A stretch of 64,000 nucleotides of DNA from Ligustrum vulgare (Eukaryota; Streptophyta; Magnoliopsida; Lamiales; Oleaceae), in contig OY743188.1 of the NCBI GenBank assembly GCA_963555705.1, positions 29,781,383 through 29,845,382 of the forward strand, read 5' to 3'. The position numbers and the translations under genes were made by a program. Below the pieces are notes generated by a model. The model was given only the letters and a program-made list of their open reading frames with translations, was not told the DNA's origin and searched no databases. Below are positions 22,621 through 35,350 of the stretch, one piece after another; the first letter of the stretch is position 1; each line of letters begins with the position of its first letter.

Positions 22621-25600
22621 AAATAATTGGATAAATTTTCTGACTTGTGGTTATCAATATTGTTATTCTTACTTGTGAATATCTGTATCGGTTTGGCCTC
22701 ACTAGGCTGAAGTAGTCATCAATGTAGACCTGCTGCTTTCAAGTGACTTGGGTGTGTAAAATTATCTGAAGAATAAGCTAAAGGAATCGAAAAATGGGAT
22801 TGAATTGATGACTGAACCAAGGTGGACCGTATATTTCGAGGTGAATGTGATGGGTAAGTGTTCAGATTGGTGCTATGTGTTAAGTTGTGCAACTTTAGGT
22901 GCACTATTCGGGTACTGTAGCATGATTGTTATTTGAAATCTTGTGTTATTTTAAAGTAGAAATTGACGATTTTTGTTCTAAAAAAGCGTGTCTAGATAGT
23001 GATTACGAATTACAGTTGACTACTTTGCGACTAGGCTCACTTTATTAATTTACTAATATTTTATTCGTCTTGTGCATGAAAGTTGTTCTCTACAATATCG
23101 ATTTCAATAAGTCCTTGTTTGTCAAACTTATTTAAAAATATGGTTTTTATAATACAATTCTTCAAATAATTTTTTTAATTATATACATTTTCACTTTTCA
23201 TTTTAAAGCACATATTTTATCTTGAAAATATAAAAAATATGTTTTTAAACATAATTTTTAACAAATAGAGCTCAAATATTCGTAAAGTTTTAATGCTTAT
23301 ACATAATTAACACAAATATAAAGGCAAAAAATAACTTTAAAAAATAACACAACTAAATCAAATTATTAAAAAGTTTTTTGAATATTAAATTTCAATTTAT
23401 CTATATATCTATACTTCTATTTTAAAGTAGAATAGTCGTCACAAAAATTTACACATAATTTCTCAGCAAAATAATTTTTTAAATTTGGAATTTTTGCCAA
23501 AAAAATAATGTATTAAATATTTTAGCAAATATTATGGTACATGTGTCATTAATGATATTAGCATAAGCATTCGTATTGTGCTATTAATGACATCAATATG
23601 TTATTTTTTAATGCATAAACTAATTTTTTATAATTATTGTATTATTTTGAAGTCGAAAAATATCTATTATGGATATCAAATCGAAGATCTTAATGAGAAG
23701 TTTAATAAAAGTTAACAAATGAAAGCAAATTGTAAACATATTGTCTGTAAAATTATCCCAACGATCAAATGTAAAAGTTCTATTTTATATATATATTTTT
23801 TACTTTTCCTCAATATCATATTCATTATAAATTATATCATTTAAGTCATATAATGCTATAAATTATTTTTTAACTAAAGTCAATTAATCATAGATGATTA
23901 ATTTCAGTTCGAGTGTTTTTTTTTTTATCAAATTAAAACAAATATAAGAATTTTCGAAGTAAATTCAACTAAATTTTGTTAATTTGTACAACTTAAGATT
24001 TCGATTAATTCATTCATCATTTTGACATTATTTTTATTTATTTATTTATTATGTTCATTGTGTATTTTTTAATATAAACTTAAATAACAAAAATATGCAT
24101 AATATATATTATAGATTTTAACAATTAGTTTATGTAATTTTTATTAGTGGAAATTACGTCTTAAAACCCTTTAGAAATTAATATTCCACTTATACATGTC
24201 AACAATTTTATTACCACAAATACTGAAAATATGCAGTACAAATGATTAACTTAAAATTGCTTCACTCTAGAATTTTTTTTAGGAAAACCACATACTGCCT
24301 CGACAAATTCTTAACCCAAATCTCAAACCCATCAATTAATCCAGATTACGTCTTCATCATCTCGCTATCCATTTTTAAGATTATAGCCCTTTGTGATTTC
24401 TCTATCAAATTGCTGATCTGAAAATCATCTATTTTCATCTGCATATCGATTCTGGCTGCAATCTCGTGAAGGTGTTTTTCTTCATCTTATTGTATTTCTT
24501 GGATATTATATTCTTTTTGGTGATTTCCATACCAAGCTGTTGTTCCTGAAAATTTGGTATTTTCTGACTTAATTATTCACGATCTCATGAGGCGATTTAT
24601 TTCACAGATAAACACAGCTCCAAGAATTCATATAAATATCGATCAACAACTTTTATTAAAATATTAAAATAATAATGTAATTTTATGAATAAAGAAATTG
24701 ATAATATGAAGAAAAAAAATAAAATTAATATAACAATATTTATTAAAACTAATGATTATTTTTTAGGAAAACACTTGAAATTAATAATTAATGCTTAAAA
24801 AATTAAAATTTACCAAAAGAAATTTATCGTACATCTCTTTTAGGGAAAAATATGGTGAAGAACAATATATAAAAAGAAAAGCATATGTCATAACGAGAAT
24901 ATATAAGTTGAATATTCCATATATATATATTGTATAAGCCTAATTTTGTAGTTCAAAAGTTTTTTAAAAATCATTTTTTTTAATTGAACATTAAATCTAG
25001 AAATCGAGTTGATATATTTGTAGTACAATCGTTATAGCCTCTTTAAATTTTTAACACATTTTTTCTCTCTTTTTTTTAACCACACATTTTTCAATAAAAT
25101 AATATTACACATAAACTAAAAAAGATTCACTACTTTTTTACCACACTCTCCTAAAAATCACTATTCATTTCAAATAATTTTTTTTTAAAAAAAAAAAAAA
25201 GAAAAAAAAAACCTCATTATATATATTTTATATAGATTTTCAGTAATAATTTTTTTTTTAATTTATTGACATATAATTAAATATGCATTTAATTACATTC
25301 AATTAAATACACCGCATTTAAAAATTAAAAAAATAATCATGTGAAAGGAATGGTCTTTTGGGTTGAATTTTACTTTCATGCATCCCAAATTTTAAGTTGA
25401 TTTTCACTTTCGTGCATCGTCAATATTACTTAACTTGTTACATTCATTTAAATATAAGATCACATATATTTCATTTGTTGCAATTACTTTATTTTATGTA
25501 AATCTTAATATTTTGAGAGTTATTATTTCTATTCATGGTAGTAAAAAATATTTGGACAATTTTTCAACATAGGTTTAAAAAAAAATGCATTCTTTAATTT

Positions 25601-27050
25601 AAGCTTGAGCAATTGTTTAAAATATATTTTATCTATAACAGCTTCCCTGTATCACATAGGTGTGGAAAATCATAAACTGTAGTAAAAAATATTTGGACAA
25701 TTTTTATTTATTCTATGCAACATAGGTTTGAAAATTGCATTATTTTATTTAAGTCTGAATACCTGTTTAAATATGTTTTGCCTATAACAACTTCCCTGTG
25801 TGGACTATCACAAACTGTATAAATAATTTAGTATTTAAAGAGGTTTTCAAAAAATTATGAGAATTTTAATTCATTTTTACTTTAAGCATTTGTTGAAAAT
25901 CTTTATCATTAATCAAAGCAAATTGTATGTTCAATTTTTTTTTTCTATTTTGAAATTATATATACAGTAAAATCATTTTATATTGTTTTCACGTGCAATA
26001 TTTGAATTAAATAAATATATATTGCAAAATATAGTGAAAACATGTTTTTTTTTTTTTTTTTTATAATGCTTATAGTTTTATTCACATTTTTGATAATTAT
26101 ATTATTATTTTGAAAATTGAAAAATATGTATTATGGGTGTCAAATCGAAAATCTTAGCAAAAACTTTTATACTAACTTATAAGTGAGAGCCAACTGTAAA
26201 CACATCGTTTCTAAAATCAAATCAAATATTAAATGTAATGATATATTTGATTGTTTTAGCCTAGAAAATGTCACATCATGAAAAATATGTTATACATTTT
26301 GTATTTGCTTGATGTTTAATTGAAAATTTTGACTTAATAAATATGTTCTATGATACAACTAATTGAAGCATATTTTAGCCATTTGTCTTGAAAATATTTT
26401 CTTACTTATTTTGGTGGGAAAACATTTTTCATCTTAGAAATCAAATATAACTTAAAATTTTTATTTTGATAGATGTGATAAAATAAAATAAAAAAAATGA
26501 AATCGATATTTTTGCAGATAGTGATTTGAAATCTATAGCCGTCAATCCATTATATAGTAGTACACTTATACTTAAAGATATATACACTTATCTTTCTAAA
26601 AGCTTTTAATATATGTTTATTACTTTTTATATATCATTGTAATTTTATAAATACTTTTTATAAATTCCAATGAATTGAGATTATATTTAATTTAATTGTT
26701 AATTACTTTGATTAAATACAGTTCAAACAAAGTATTAGAAACTTTAAAAAGCCACTGAAGACAAATAGTATATATAACAATTTCACAAATTAAAATGCGA
26801 AATATTTTCTCAAAATATTTAAAATGAATTTGGTGAAACCCTTTAATGAAATATACAACTCAAAATATTTAAAATAAAAAATGTCAATTTCTAATATATA
26901 AATTTTAAAAATTTCTCACAAAACTAGGAGAAAAATAGGAAGATGAGAACACCAAAAAAAAAAAAAAAAAAAGGGATGAAGACAAGTTTTTTTTATTTAT
27001 TTTAATAAATTCATGAATAATTTTTCTATGATTTTTCTCCGCAAACTCTT
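22621..27050. other. AT-rich intergenic region with diverged repeats
   Basis: No gene is seen in about 4.4 kb of very AT-rich DNA. A tandem duplication of about 141 bp lies at 25538-25678 and 25679-25818, sharing GTAGTAAAAAATATTTGGAC and CTATAACA-CTTCCCTGT. A diverged pair about 2.45 kb apart lies at about 23638-23775 and 26090-26240 (TATCAAATCGAAGATCTTA versus TGTCAAATCGAAAATCTTA). A less AT-rich island at 24280-24630 looks like a relic 5' UTR or promoter. A MITE-like piece with weak ends lies at 23100-23280. Confidence 0.55.
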
Positions 27051-27542
27051 GATACACCAACCCTTCCCATCCGGCATCCACCACATCCCTAACATCACCA
27101 GCAATTGTGTAAGGCTGTAAGCCACCATCGCCAGCAACTGTTATGAAAATACGTATTGAAGAAACAAGAAATTCGAGACAGCAAACCTGGCTCTAGACAA
27201 ATGATGTCAAGTCATCCAGACATAAAAAGTAGAGGTGAACAATTCGAAGCCAACCCATCTAACTCACAGTCAATGAATGCTCAAAGATGCCATATAATAT
27301 AGGTCATATAAAATTCACTTTAATATGTAATCCAGGCCACATCAAAATATTGTGCTGATAATGGACCAGACACTATCATATGGGAACTCTGGTAACTATA
27401 AATAAACCTTCCTACAAGCTCTTCAGTTCAATTTACATAACAAATACGAACTTCGACAATCTTCGGTCAGTTATATATCTCATAGAACTGAATTGAGCAT
27501 TAGAGTATCCTCATAGGAATACCCTGCGCACACTTCAGTGTT

Positions 27543-29731
27543 CTAAGAATGTAGAACCTTAAAGTGAAAAAGCCAAGAAATGACAAAGGCCAGAACCATG
27601 CAAGCAAGGAGAACATTCAAAAGGCGACGACCACGCCAGAAGTTTTCAGTCTCGATGACGTACAGAGGTGTTTCCGATGAAGCTGCATTATTTGCAATAC
27701 TTGTGTTGATCGCCTGCTCACCGACGATGTTCAGTGCAGTGGCACCACAGATTTCACAAATTCTGCAGAAAATGAATTCAATATGGTTAGAAAAATATAC
27801 AAGCAGTAGACTTGTTGAGGGATATAATGAAGAAAAGCTCATTGAAAGTAGGGTTATTATTTGAAGAAAAGGGAAAACAAAAAAAATTAAAAGGGATTTG
27901 CTCAAAGAAACCTGATGGTGTCCTTCGATTTTGGCAATCCTTCAGACCCTCCTGATCTTTCAATTCACATAATCAACGTAACAATATTACATGGTTCGGT
28001 TGGACAAAGGAAGAAATTATACGGTCTGTTAATTAAACCCTGAAGGACTGGTCTGAATCATATTTACCAAGCCTGCCCCTGTTCGTAATGACATGATCAT
28101 TCTGAATAATCAACGAATTAAAGGTAGTGTTTGGTTGTGAGAAAACAAGATTTTCCTTCTAAGATTATAGGGGGGGGGGGGGGAGAGATGACTTTGACAC
28201 CCTACTAAGAGCTAACTGAATTGATCATTCAAAGCATGTGCATCAGCATAATACAACTATAAACTAGCACTTTTTCCTAATAAATTTGGATTCGATCTCG
28301 TGAATCCAGTTTCTCCACTTTGTCTAGTTTACCGTTAGATTTAGTGGAGGCCTAGAGCAATTAAATCATTAAAAAATATCACATGCCATATTATTTTTGG
28401 TCTAAAATGATAATTCAAAGGCTTTATGGGATGCATTTCTAGAAGAGGTTTTAAATTGCAATGCAAATCAAAATTACATTTACAGGACTATAAAGTTCTG
28501 TAGTAATGGAGTGAGCATTATGCAACCCCTTCCCCTGGGCACAGCCCCTCAAGTGACAAGAGACTTTATTTCAATAAATTGCTAGGGATCCATGCCCGAC
28601 CCCTCACACAATGGATGTTTTATTTTAAGAAATGGAAGAACAAAATCATCTCTGCATTAGCATTCCACTAAAAAAATAAGTTTCAAGCCAGTATGGCAAA
28701 TTATAAATATGATTTGATATACACTTTACTTGACATGTCAATTGAGAACTCTAAGAAAAATTGCAGCTAAATCCCGTAGAGCACTCATTTTCATGAACTG
28801 CAGGCAGAAGAATATACAAGAAAGTTGATAAGCACTTGTATATTTACAATCAAAGATGATAAAATGTATCTATAAAAAGAACATGTATAAGCAGAACGTT
28901 GAGTTTTTGTATTTCGTAACCTAATTTATCTAGAAGGTAATAATGGCTTGCAGATGACCCCCCTGGTTCTCACCCACCACACAAACATCAAAATGGCAAT
29001 GAAAGTTGCTTAACTATTTCAACTCATTAAAGTGGCAGATTTGTCGTCTTCCTTTGTGAATGTTTGCATTCTGTTGGACAGTTGTGTTTTATTTGATACC
29101 AGGAGACAATGAAATGACAGAATGTAAGGGAAAAACAACAAACAAGAATGACAGGAGAGCTGGACACCATATTGTGCTGTTCATTCTAAAATTTGAAACC
29201 TGCTTTTTCAAATTTTACCTACTGATTTGATGTTCTATTTTCGGCTAATTTTACTCCATGGAAAAGTCACAACAAACCAGTTGTTGTAGAACAGTGAATT
29301 AATCGAATAAAGAATGAAAAAGTAAAACGTAAAATTTAGATTGTTGATAGATCAAATTTGTGATTAGATCTTTAAATTGGCCAGAATCACTTCCAATGAA
29401 GATATGCAAATGAGATGCAACTTACATTTCCAGCCAAAATGTAAAAAAAAATAATGCAAATTACATTTCCAGCCAAAAATGTAAAAAAGATGTACTTTTA
29501 CATATTTGTTTACATCATCTTGTGGGAACAATTTCACCCAAAAAAGAAAAAGCTATCAATCCATAATACATGGGACCTAAAATTTAAATCTTTTATATTA
29601 ATTTGCACATCTTTTATATTTTATTTTCTTAACCAAAATTTGAAAATTTTAGGTCAGTTTGTTTGTGAGTGTGTGTGTGTGTGTATATATATAGAGAGAG
29701 AGAGAGAGGGAGGGGGAGAGAGAGAGGGAGG

Positions 29732-29797
<66 letters not shown>

Positions 29798-31270
29798 AAA
29801 AAAAAAAAAAAAGATTAACTTAAAATAATTTAATAGTGAAAAAAATTATGCAAAATGAAATTTATATATTATAATTTGCATCTTTCCATTTAAGCAGAAT
29901 TTTTAAATCCACTGGGATGTAAATGAGATACAAAAGTGATTTCGGAGTTGCTAATTTACACTTAAATTTTGAACCACAATTGGATATACTCTAATTGTTG
30001 TATACATAGCTCTTAAGACCAAATAGTCTGGCGGAAAGAGGGTGTGGAGGAGAGATCTCCTTCTTGGTTCTTTAATTTCACTTCGGCTAATTAGACGGCC
30101 CTTTATTCTACAAGGAAGATTGATTGGATGTATGAGCTAAAGCTGGAAGGGTAGGGGGCAGATCAGGTATATGATGTGGATACGTCGAGCTTGGATTGTT
30201 CTCCAATACTCATAAAATATGTTTCATTAACTCAAGTCATCACAAAACCAAAGATTCTTGTAAAAACATGAATTTGAAATTTATGGTTCTTCATCCTTGG
30301 AGGAATGTTGTGATAAACCAGACAGGTCATGTCGTCTGAGGAAATAAAGCTGCAGGCCAAAGAGTAGAGTCTGAAGAAATAAAATGTAAAAACACAAATC
30401 TCAGAGGTTTGCTGTAAGCAAACACTCCGTATTGAGAAACTAAAAGTTATGTATCTTAATCATCTATCCAAGCACCAGTATAATTCACATATATAAATTA
30501 TTTCAGACAATTCAAATAATCCTAGTGAATGATTGGTTTTCCAAATATTATATCCTAGTCTTAGACATCAAGAGCATTGCATTCACGTATATAAATTATT
30601 TCAGACAATTTATATAATCCCTTTATATGAAAATTACCATGAAAACACAGTAAAATTCGATTGACAACATTAAATTATTGAATAAATAAATAAATAAATG
30701 CATATGAATTTGAACTCACGTGTCACCCTTGGTCTTGAACCAGGTTTCAGCACAGTTCTTGTGAGCAACCCCTAAATCACCTTTACAATTACAACCTAAA
30801 TCAATCAAAATCCGGTTGAATTCTTCATCAGCTCGACCCAAATCGCAATTTAAATTTTCTTCCGAACTCAATTGGCAAATTCTACAGTCCAGAATCACTC
30901 GTTTTTCTTCTAAATTTTTCTGCATTTTCAGTTCCAACTCGCCTGATTCTAGATCAATCACTTCTGAGTCTGAATTCACCGGACAGTTGAATTTCTTCCG
31001 GCGAACGACCTTGGCCCGTTTAGATAAGCTGCTTTTTTCGGGCCGTCTATCAGCCGCGGCAGCAGAAGACTGCCGTGTGCCGTTGTCGTCTGAGTCAGTG
31101 TCGGAAAAGCGAAAGCTGCTTCCGTCTGTGGTGGTCTCGCTACTGCATCCCAAAGAGGGTCTCCTCCTCCGCCGTCTGCGACGGCGGCGCTGACGGCGAA
31201 TATCACTACCACCACTACCCACACAAAAATTTGCATCTACATCCATGGGAGTAGTCTCTACAGTCGACAT
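27543..31270 (-). CDS. RING-CH (RINGv) zinc-finger protein with C-terminal membrane segment
   Basis: There are two coding exons: 31270-30720 (donor CAC|GTGAGT) and 27762-27543 (acceptor CTGCAG|AATTTG), separated by a 2957-bp intron. The 256-residue product starts MSTVETTPMDVDANF. It has ten consecutive Arg at 28-37, a Ser/Asp-rich disordered stretch to about 110, then a C4HC3 RING-CH finger: C129, C132, C160, C162, H170, C173, C186, C189. The exon junction lies between C173 and C186, and the joined sequence GDTICEICG restores the last CxxC. A hydrophobic segment at about 231-250 (LLNVLLACMVLAFVISWLF) anchors the C-terminus. RING-CH proteins of this kind are usually membrane-bound E3 ubiquitin ligases; that activity is inferred from the finger. 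The start is the first in-frame ATG. Confidence 0.9.
29664..29814. repeat. Compound microsatellite (GT)n(AT)n(AG)n(AC)n plus A run
   Basis: GTGTGT, then ATATATA, a long AG/GGAG block, then ACACAC and a terminal A run form a 150-bp compound simple repeat inside the RING-CH intron. Confidence 0.9.
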
Positions 31271-31370
31271 TTTATCCCAAAAAAATCCCAAAAAAATCAG
31301 AGTCTTCAGTAGACAGAGAAAAGGGGAAATTTTAATCAAGACTCATCAAATGTGGGTTAAAGTGGGAAAC

Positions 31371-31752
31371 CTTTACAACAGAAGTGAGAGAGGATACGGA
31401 GACAAACAAACACGCAAAGGAAAAATCATTATTAGACATTATTATAAACTAGTACTAGTAGTATGGGTTTTGATCTAAAATGCACCGTGAGTTTCTTATG
31501 AAACTCACACCCTACCCCCTTATGGTGGGTGGGTAGTGGGGCTCGTCAATCATTATCCAACCTCCATCCGTCACATGGCAGATGAGTTTTATAACTAGTG
31601 TCCATCATGGACAATAGATCATTTCCCCTAGTAGTATACCGCTTTACAACAGAAGTGAGAGGGGGATACGGAGACAGACAAACGCAAAGGAAAAATCATT
31701 TCCGGTTTGGGTTTTTATAAACATTATTATTACTAGTACTAGTAGTATACCA
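31371..31752. repeat. Direct duplication in the upstream region of the RING-CH gene
   Basis: TTTACAACAGAAGTGAGAG, GGATACGGAGACA-ACAAAC, GCAAAGGAAAAATCATT and ACTAGTACTAGTAGTAT occur in the same order at 31371-31466 and 31642-31752. An insert of about 175 bp between them has a hairpin GTGAGTTT/AAACTCAC at 31487-31508. The proximal copy lies about 100 bp upstream of the ATG, so core promoter or 5' UTR was duplicated. Confidence 0.75.
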
Positions 31753-32899
31753 TTTTATTGCGGTGAGATCCGACTATAGGATATAATTTGTATAGAAGAA
31801 TTGAAGAATTTCATTGACTTTTTGATGCAAACCACGTAGCAATTGTAGCTACGCAACCCACAAAATATTGAAATCGACTCAAGAACATCAAAGAACCACG
31901 ATTTATGGATCCAATTAAAATTAATTGAACCAAGCAACCAATACAATCACTGGGATATATTGACCTCTTGATCACAAGTAATATTAATTCTCACCGAGAT
32001 TTGAACAAACAAGAATAACTCGCAAGTTTGAATTTTATTCAATGAAGAATAAGGTTGTTGAAAGCAAAATAACATCTCAATAATAATATCAAAGTTGTCT
32101 AAAGTCTGTCTAATACAATAAATGGAAAAAACTATAAATAAGCAAACTAAAACTCTAGCAAAATCCTAACTGGCTCAAAATAGAGTTCTAATTAAAGTAA
32201 AATAGTTAAATAAAAAAAGGAAACAAGATAATTAAAAATCTCGCAAATCTAATTCGCTAGCTATTTACGGCCGTGAAGAATTCAGTTACGGCCGTAAATG
32301 ATTCTCTGATCCAAAATTGATATTGCAGTTACGACCGTGGCACATTTGATTACGGCCGTGAATGTCTTTCCTTTGAATGGTTATGGCCGTGAAAGCTTCG
32401 ATTACGGTCGTAAGCCGCTCGCTGATGAAGAGTTACGTCCGTGACTTCATTATTTACGGCCGTAAGTGTAAAGACTCGAAATTCTGTATTTTAACCCGAG
32501 ACTTGATTACGACAGTGACAAGCTAGGCATTACGGCCATAAGGATGAATCTGGTCCTTTTTCCTTTGTTTGGCTTGAATATTTGAATTTTCCCGTCAAGC
32601 CTGCTATGATTCATATTATCGGGGTTCTGGATCACATCATACCCTCCTTTAGGATGATTCGTCCCGAATCATAACTTTGTTCCTATTGTTTCACTTCACC
32701 TCCTGGATTAAACGGAAAATTTCTCCTGCCATTGTACATGATCAACCAAAAATATTCTGCAATGGGGGTCACGTGAATGACTTGAAGTTGAAACACTTTG
32801 GGACATTGGTGGTGTTGCCCAAATTTTCACGTACCATTACCCTGCAAGAAAGAATTAAATAGAACGGGGAGGGGAGTGTTAGTTTCATGAGGTACAAGG

Positions 32900-35350
32900 T
32901 GTAGCGCCCCGAGTTCTAAATACCCGGTTCGCCACGTCATCGTCTGATCTAACTTTTCAAATAATATTTTAGCGAAAGAAATAATTGAAATTCATTTTTG
33001 GCAGCATGAAATAAACTGTAATGGTCGATAAAATTGAAAACATTTATGAAACAATTCGAAATAATAATCGAGCCATTAATATTGTAAAGCAATTGACAAT
33101 GTCATAATTTCTCAAATAACTGAAATTCTCAAAATTATCCAATGTTTGGAAATACGGAAATCATTAAAATAAGGTTTTCAACCATTTGACGTATATTGCC
33201 ACAATCATCCATTCACTTGCCACCCTCTCCAAAATCTGCAAATATTGATAAAATAGACATGAACATTTCATAGAAATACTCAGTAGACTCATCGCTAATT
33301 AATTAATCTACAATATAATTGAACACATAAATGCAGGCTCTTTAGAAATCATAGGGTGTGGGTTGCTCTTCTCGTGCATTAAAGCACATGGCTTCTTTTG
33401 AAAATTCATAGGCTCTTTAGAAATCATAGGGTGTGAGTTGCTCTTCTTGTGCATTAAAGCACGTTGCTTCTCTTTGAAAAATCATAGGCCCTTTAAAATT
33501 ATCGGGTGTGGATTGCTCTTTCTTCTCGTGCACATAAGTTATGCATAACATCATCATTTATCTTGCAAGATATTCTCTTCTTTCTTTTCTCATGCATAAA
33601 AGCACATAAGTTATGACAAGCATAACAACATAAATATTTCATAAGAAATATATTATCATCTCAACATAAATATTTTCGAAGAAATACATTCTTTTATCTT
33701 TTCATAAAAATGACTTTCACATAAGTCACATAACATACACATTCAAATGCGATCATAATTTAAATCAATTAATAGGGGCGAGTCTACCTTAAACTTGACG
33801 AGTGCAAAGTTGAGTGGGAAACGACTTCAATTCTTTAATTCTCCGTACGCTTCGTCTAGCAAATTAGAAGATTAAGTCGAATTAGTCTTTTGAAATTTAT
33901 TGTTTAAAAATGATTACTTAAAACTTAGGGATTGAAATTGCTGATTTTGAAAGTTCGGGGACTAAAACGAATACTTTGAAAGTTGAGGGACTAAAATGAG
34001 TAATTTGAAAGTTGAGGGACTAAAATGAGTAATTTGAAAGTTGAGGGACTAAAATGTAAATTCTCAAAAGTTGGGTCGAAGCTCATAATGAATATTAAAT
34101 TGTAGGGCTTGAAATAAGTGATTTTTTAAAATGAAGGGCTGATTAAAACCATTTAAAAACTTAAGGACTGAAATTAAAATGTTTAAAGCTGAAAGGGCTG
34201 AAATAAAACATTTTTGGGACTTGGGGCTAAAGTTGCAATTTCTGAAAAATTCAAATCAATAATATCAAAATAATTTTCTTTCTTTCCCATTTTTGTTATT
34301 CAGAGCGTTAGAGAGGGAGAGAGGTTGCGGCGAAAACAGGGAAGAAGACCGGTGGAGGCGCGTTCTGCCGGTGCCTTCTCCGGCGCAAACACGGCAGTAT
34401 CATCGCCGTCGCGTGGCAGTGATAAGGAGGAGGAGGCGGTGACAAAATATCAAGGTTTGGTGCTATTTTGGTTGCGAAACCGAGGCTGTTGTTCGGTGAT
34501 TTCTCCGGTCAAGGTAAGTGGATGAGTTCTTTGATTCCTTCTTAGGTTTGGGTTTCAATTTGGGTGAGGATTTGAGCTGGGTTGGCCATTGATGGTGTCG
34601 ATTTGGGAAAGGGGTGGTGCTCGATGGAATGGAGGTTGGGTGCAGGCGGTGGCAGTAGAGGTGATGATGATGATGATGATGATGATGATTGGTGTTTAAG
34701 ATGGAGGTGAGTTGGAAGAGGTTGTGGCCGTGAATGGTGGTGCTGCAGGTGGGTTGGGTTTGTGGGCTGTTTTGGGGTGGTGATGGTGAACTCGTGTGGA
34801 AATGGCGTATCGGTGATGGTGGTGTTGTGATCTACGTATGGTGGGGGTCATGGCCGGTTGAAGGTTGTGCAGTGCTGAAGATGAGCTTGGAGTTGCTGGA
34901 GGGATTGTTTGAAGAATGGGGTTGTGCTGAGAGTGAGGGTCTGATGAAGTGGGGGTTGATGAGAGATGGGTTGATGAAGTAGGGCTAAGGTATGGTATGT
35001 GATTGATGTGATAGGGGTTGGTGGTGTGAAACCTAGACAAGCATTACACGTAGTTCGAGGAAAATTCGCACGCGAAATCAATTGGGTCGGGAGAATGAAA
35101 CTGATAAAATGAGATTGATGAAATTTGAAATTTAAAATGATTTTGAGAATAATAATTTAAATAAATAAATAAAATAATAAAATTTTGGAAATTCGAAATT
35201 TAATTTAAAATTGAATTAACTCGACATTTCTCGACTTGGCTAGACGAATGCGGTGTGACGTTAACTTAAAATGGGTGAGATCGCAGCGACCTGGTTTTTC
35301 GAAATTTTAAAGTAATTATTTAATCGCGTGAAAAATTTTTGGTCGCTACA
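32900..35350 (+). mobile_element. Solo LTR, long TGTAGCGCCCC family (copy A), TSD CAAGG
   Basis: A 2451-bp segment starting TGTAGCGCCCCGAG and ending TGGTCGCTACA, flanked by perfect CAAGG duplications (32895-32899, 35351-35355). No internal region is present, so it arose by LTR-LTR recombination. The 3.99-kb copy at 43505 and fragments at 2010 and 8210 belong to the same family. A GC-rich block at 34320-34520, ending in a GGTAAGTG donor-like site, is conserved with copy B. Runs of GGGACTAAAATGA-type units lie at 33955-34060. A (GAT)n microsatellite lies at about 34663-34690. LTR length suggests a gypsy (Tekay/Del-like) source, which is inference. Confidence 0.9.

Noticed and set aside
29454..29798. 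114-codon frame ending in REREREGGGERE-type repeats
   Set aside because: The frame is created by the compound microsatellite and lies in the RING-CH intron.
30816..31236. Plus- and minus-frame ORFs overlapping the RING-CH first exon
   Set aside because: They are shadows of the real exon; only the RING-CH frame has a domain and correct splicing.
32260..32545. Regularly spaced short palindromes resembling a CRISPR array
   Set aside because: Units are variable 12-mers inside an LTR with a duplicate LTR and TSD, the host is a plant, and no cas genes are present.
34696..35081. His/Ser/Pro-rich minus ORFs in the long LTR
   Set aside because: They are the reverse complement of a G/T-rich low-complexity LTR stretch with no domain.
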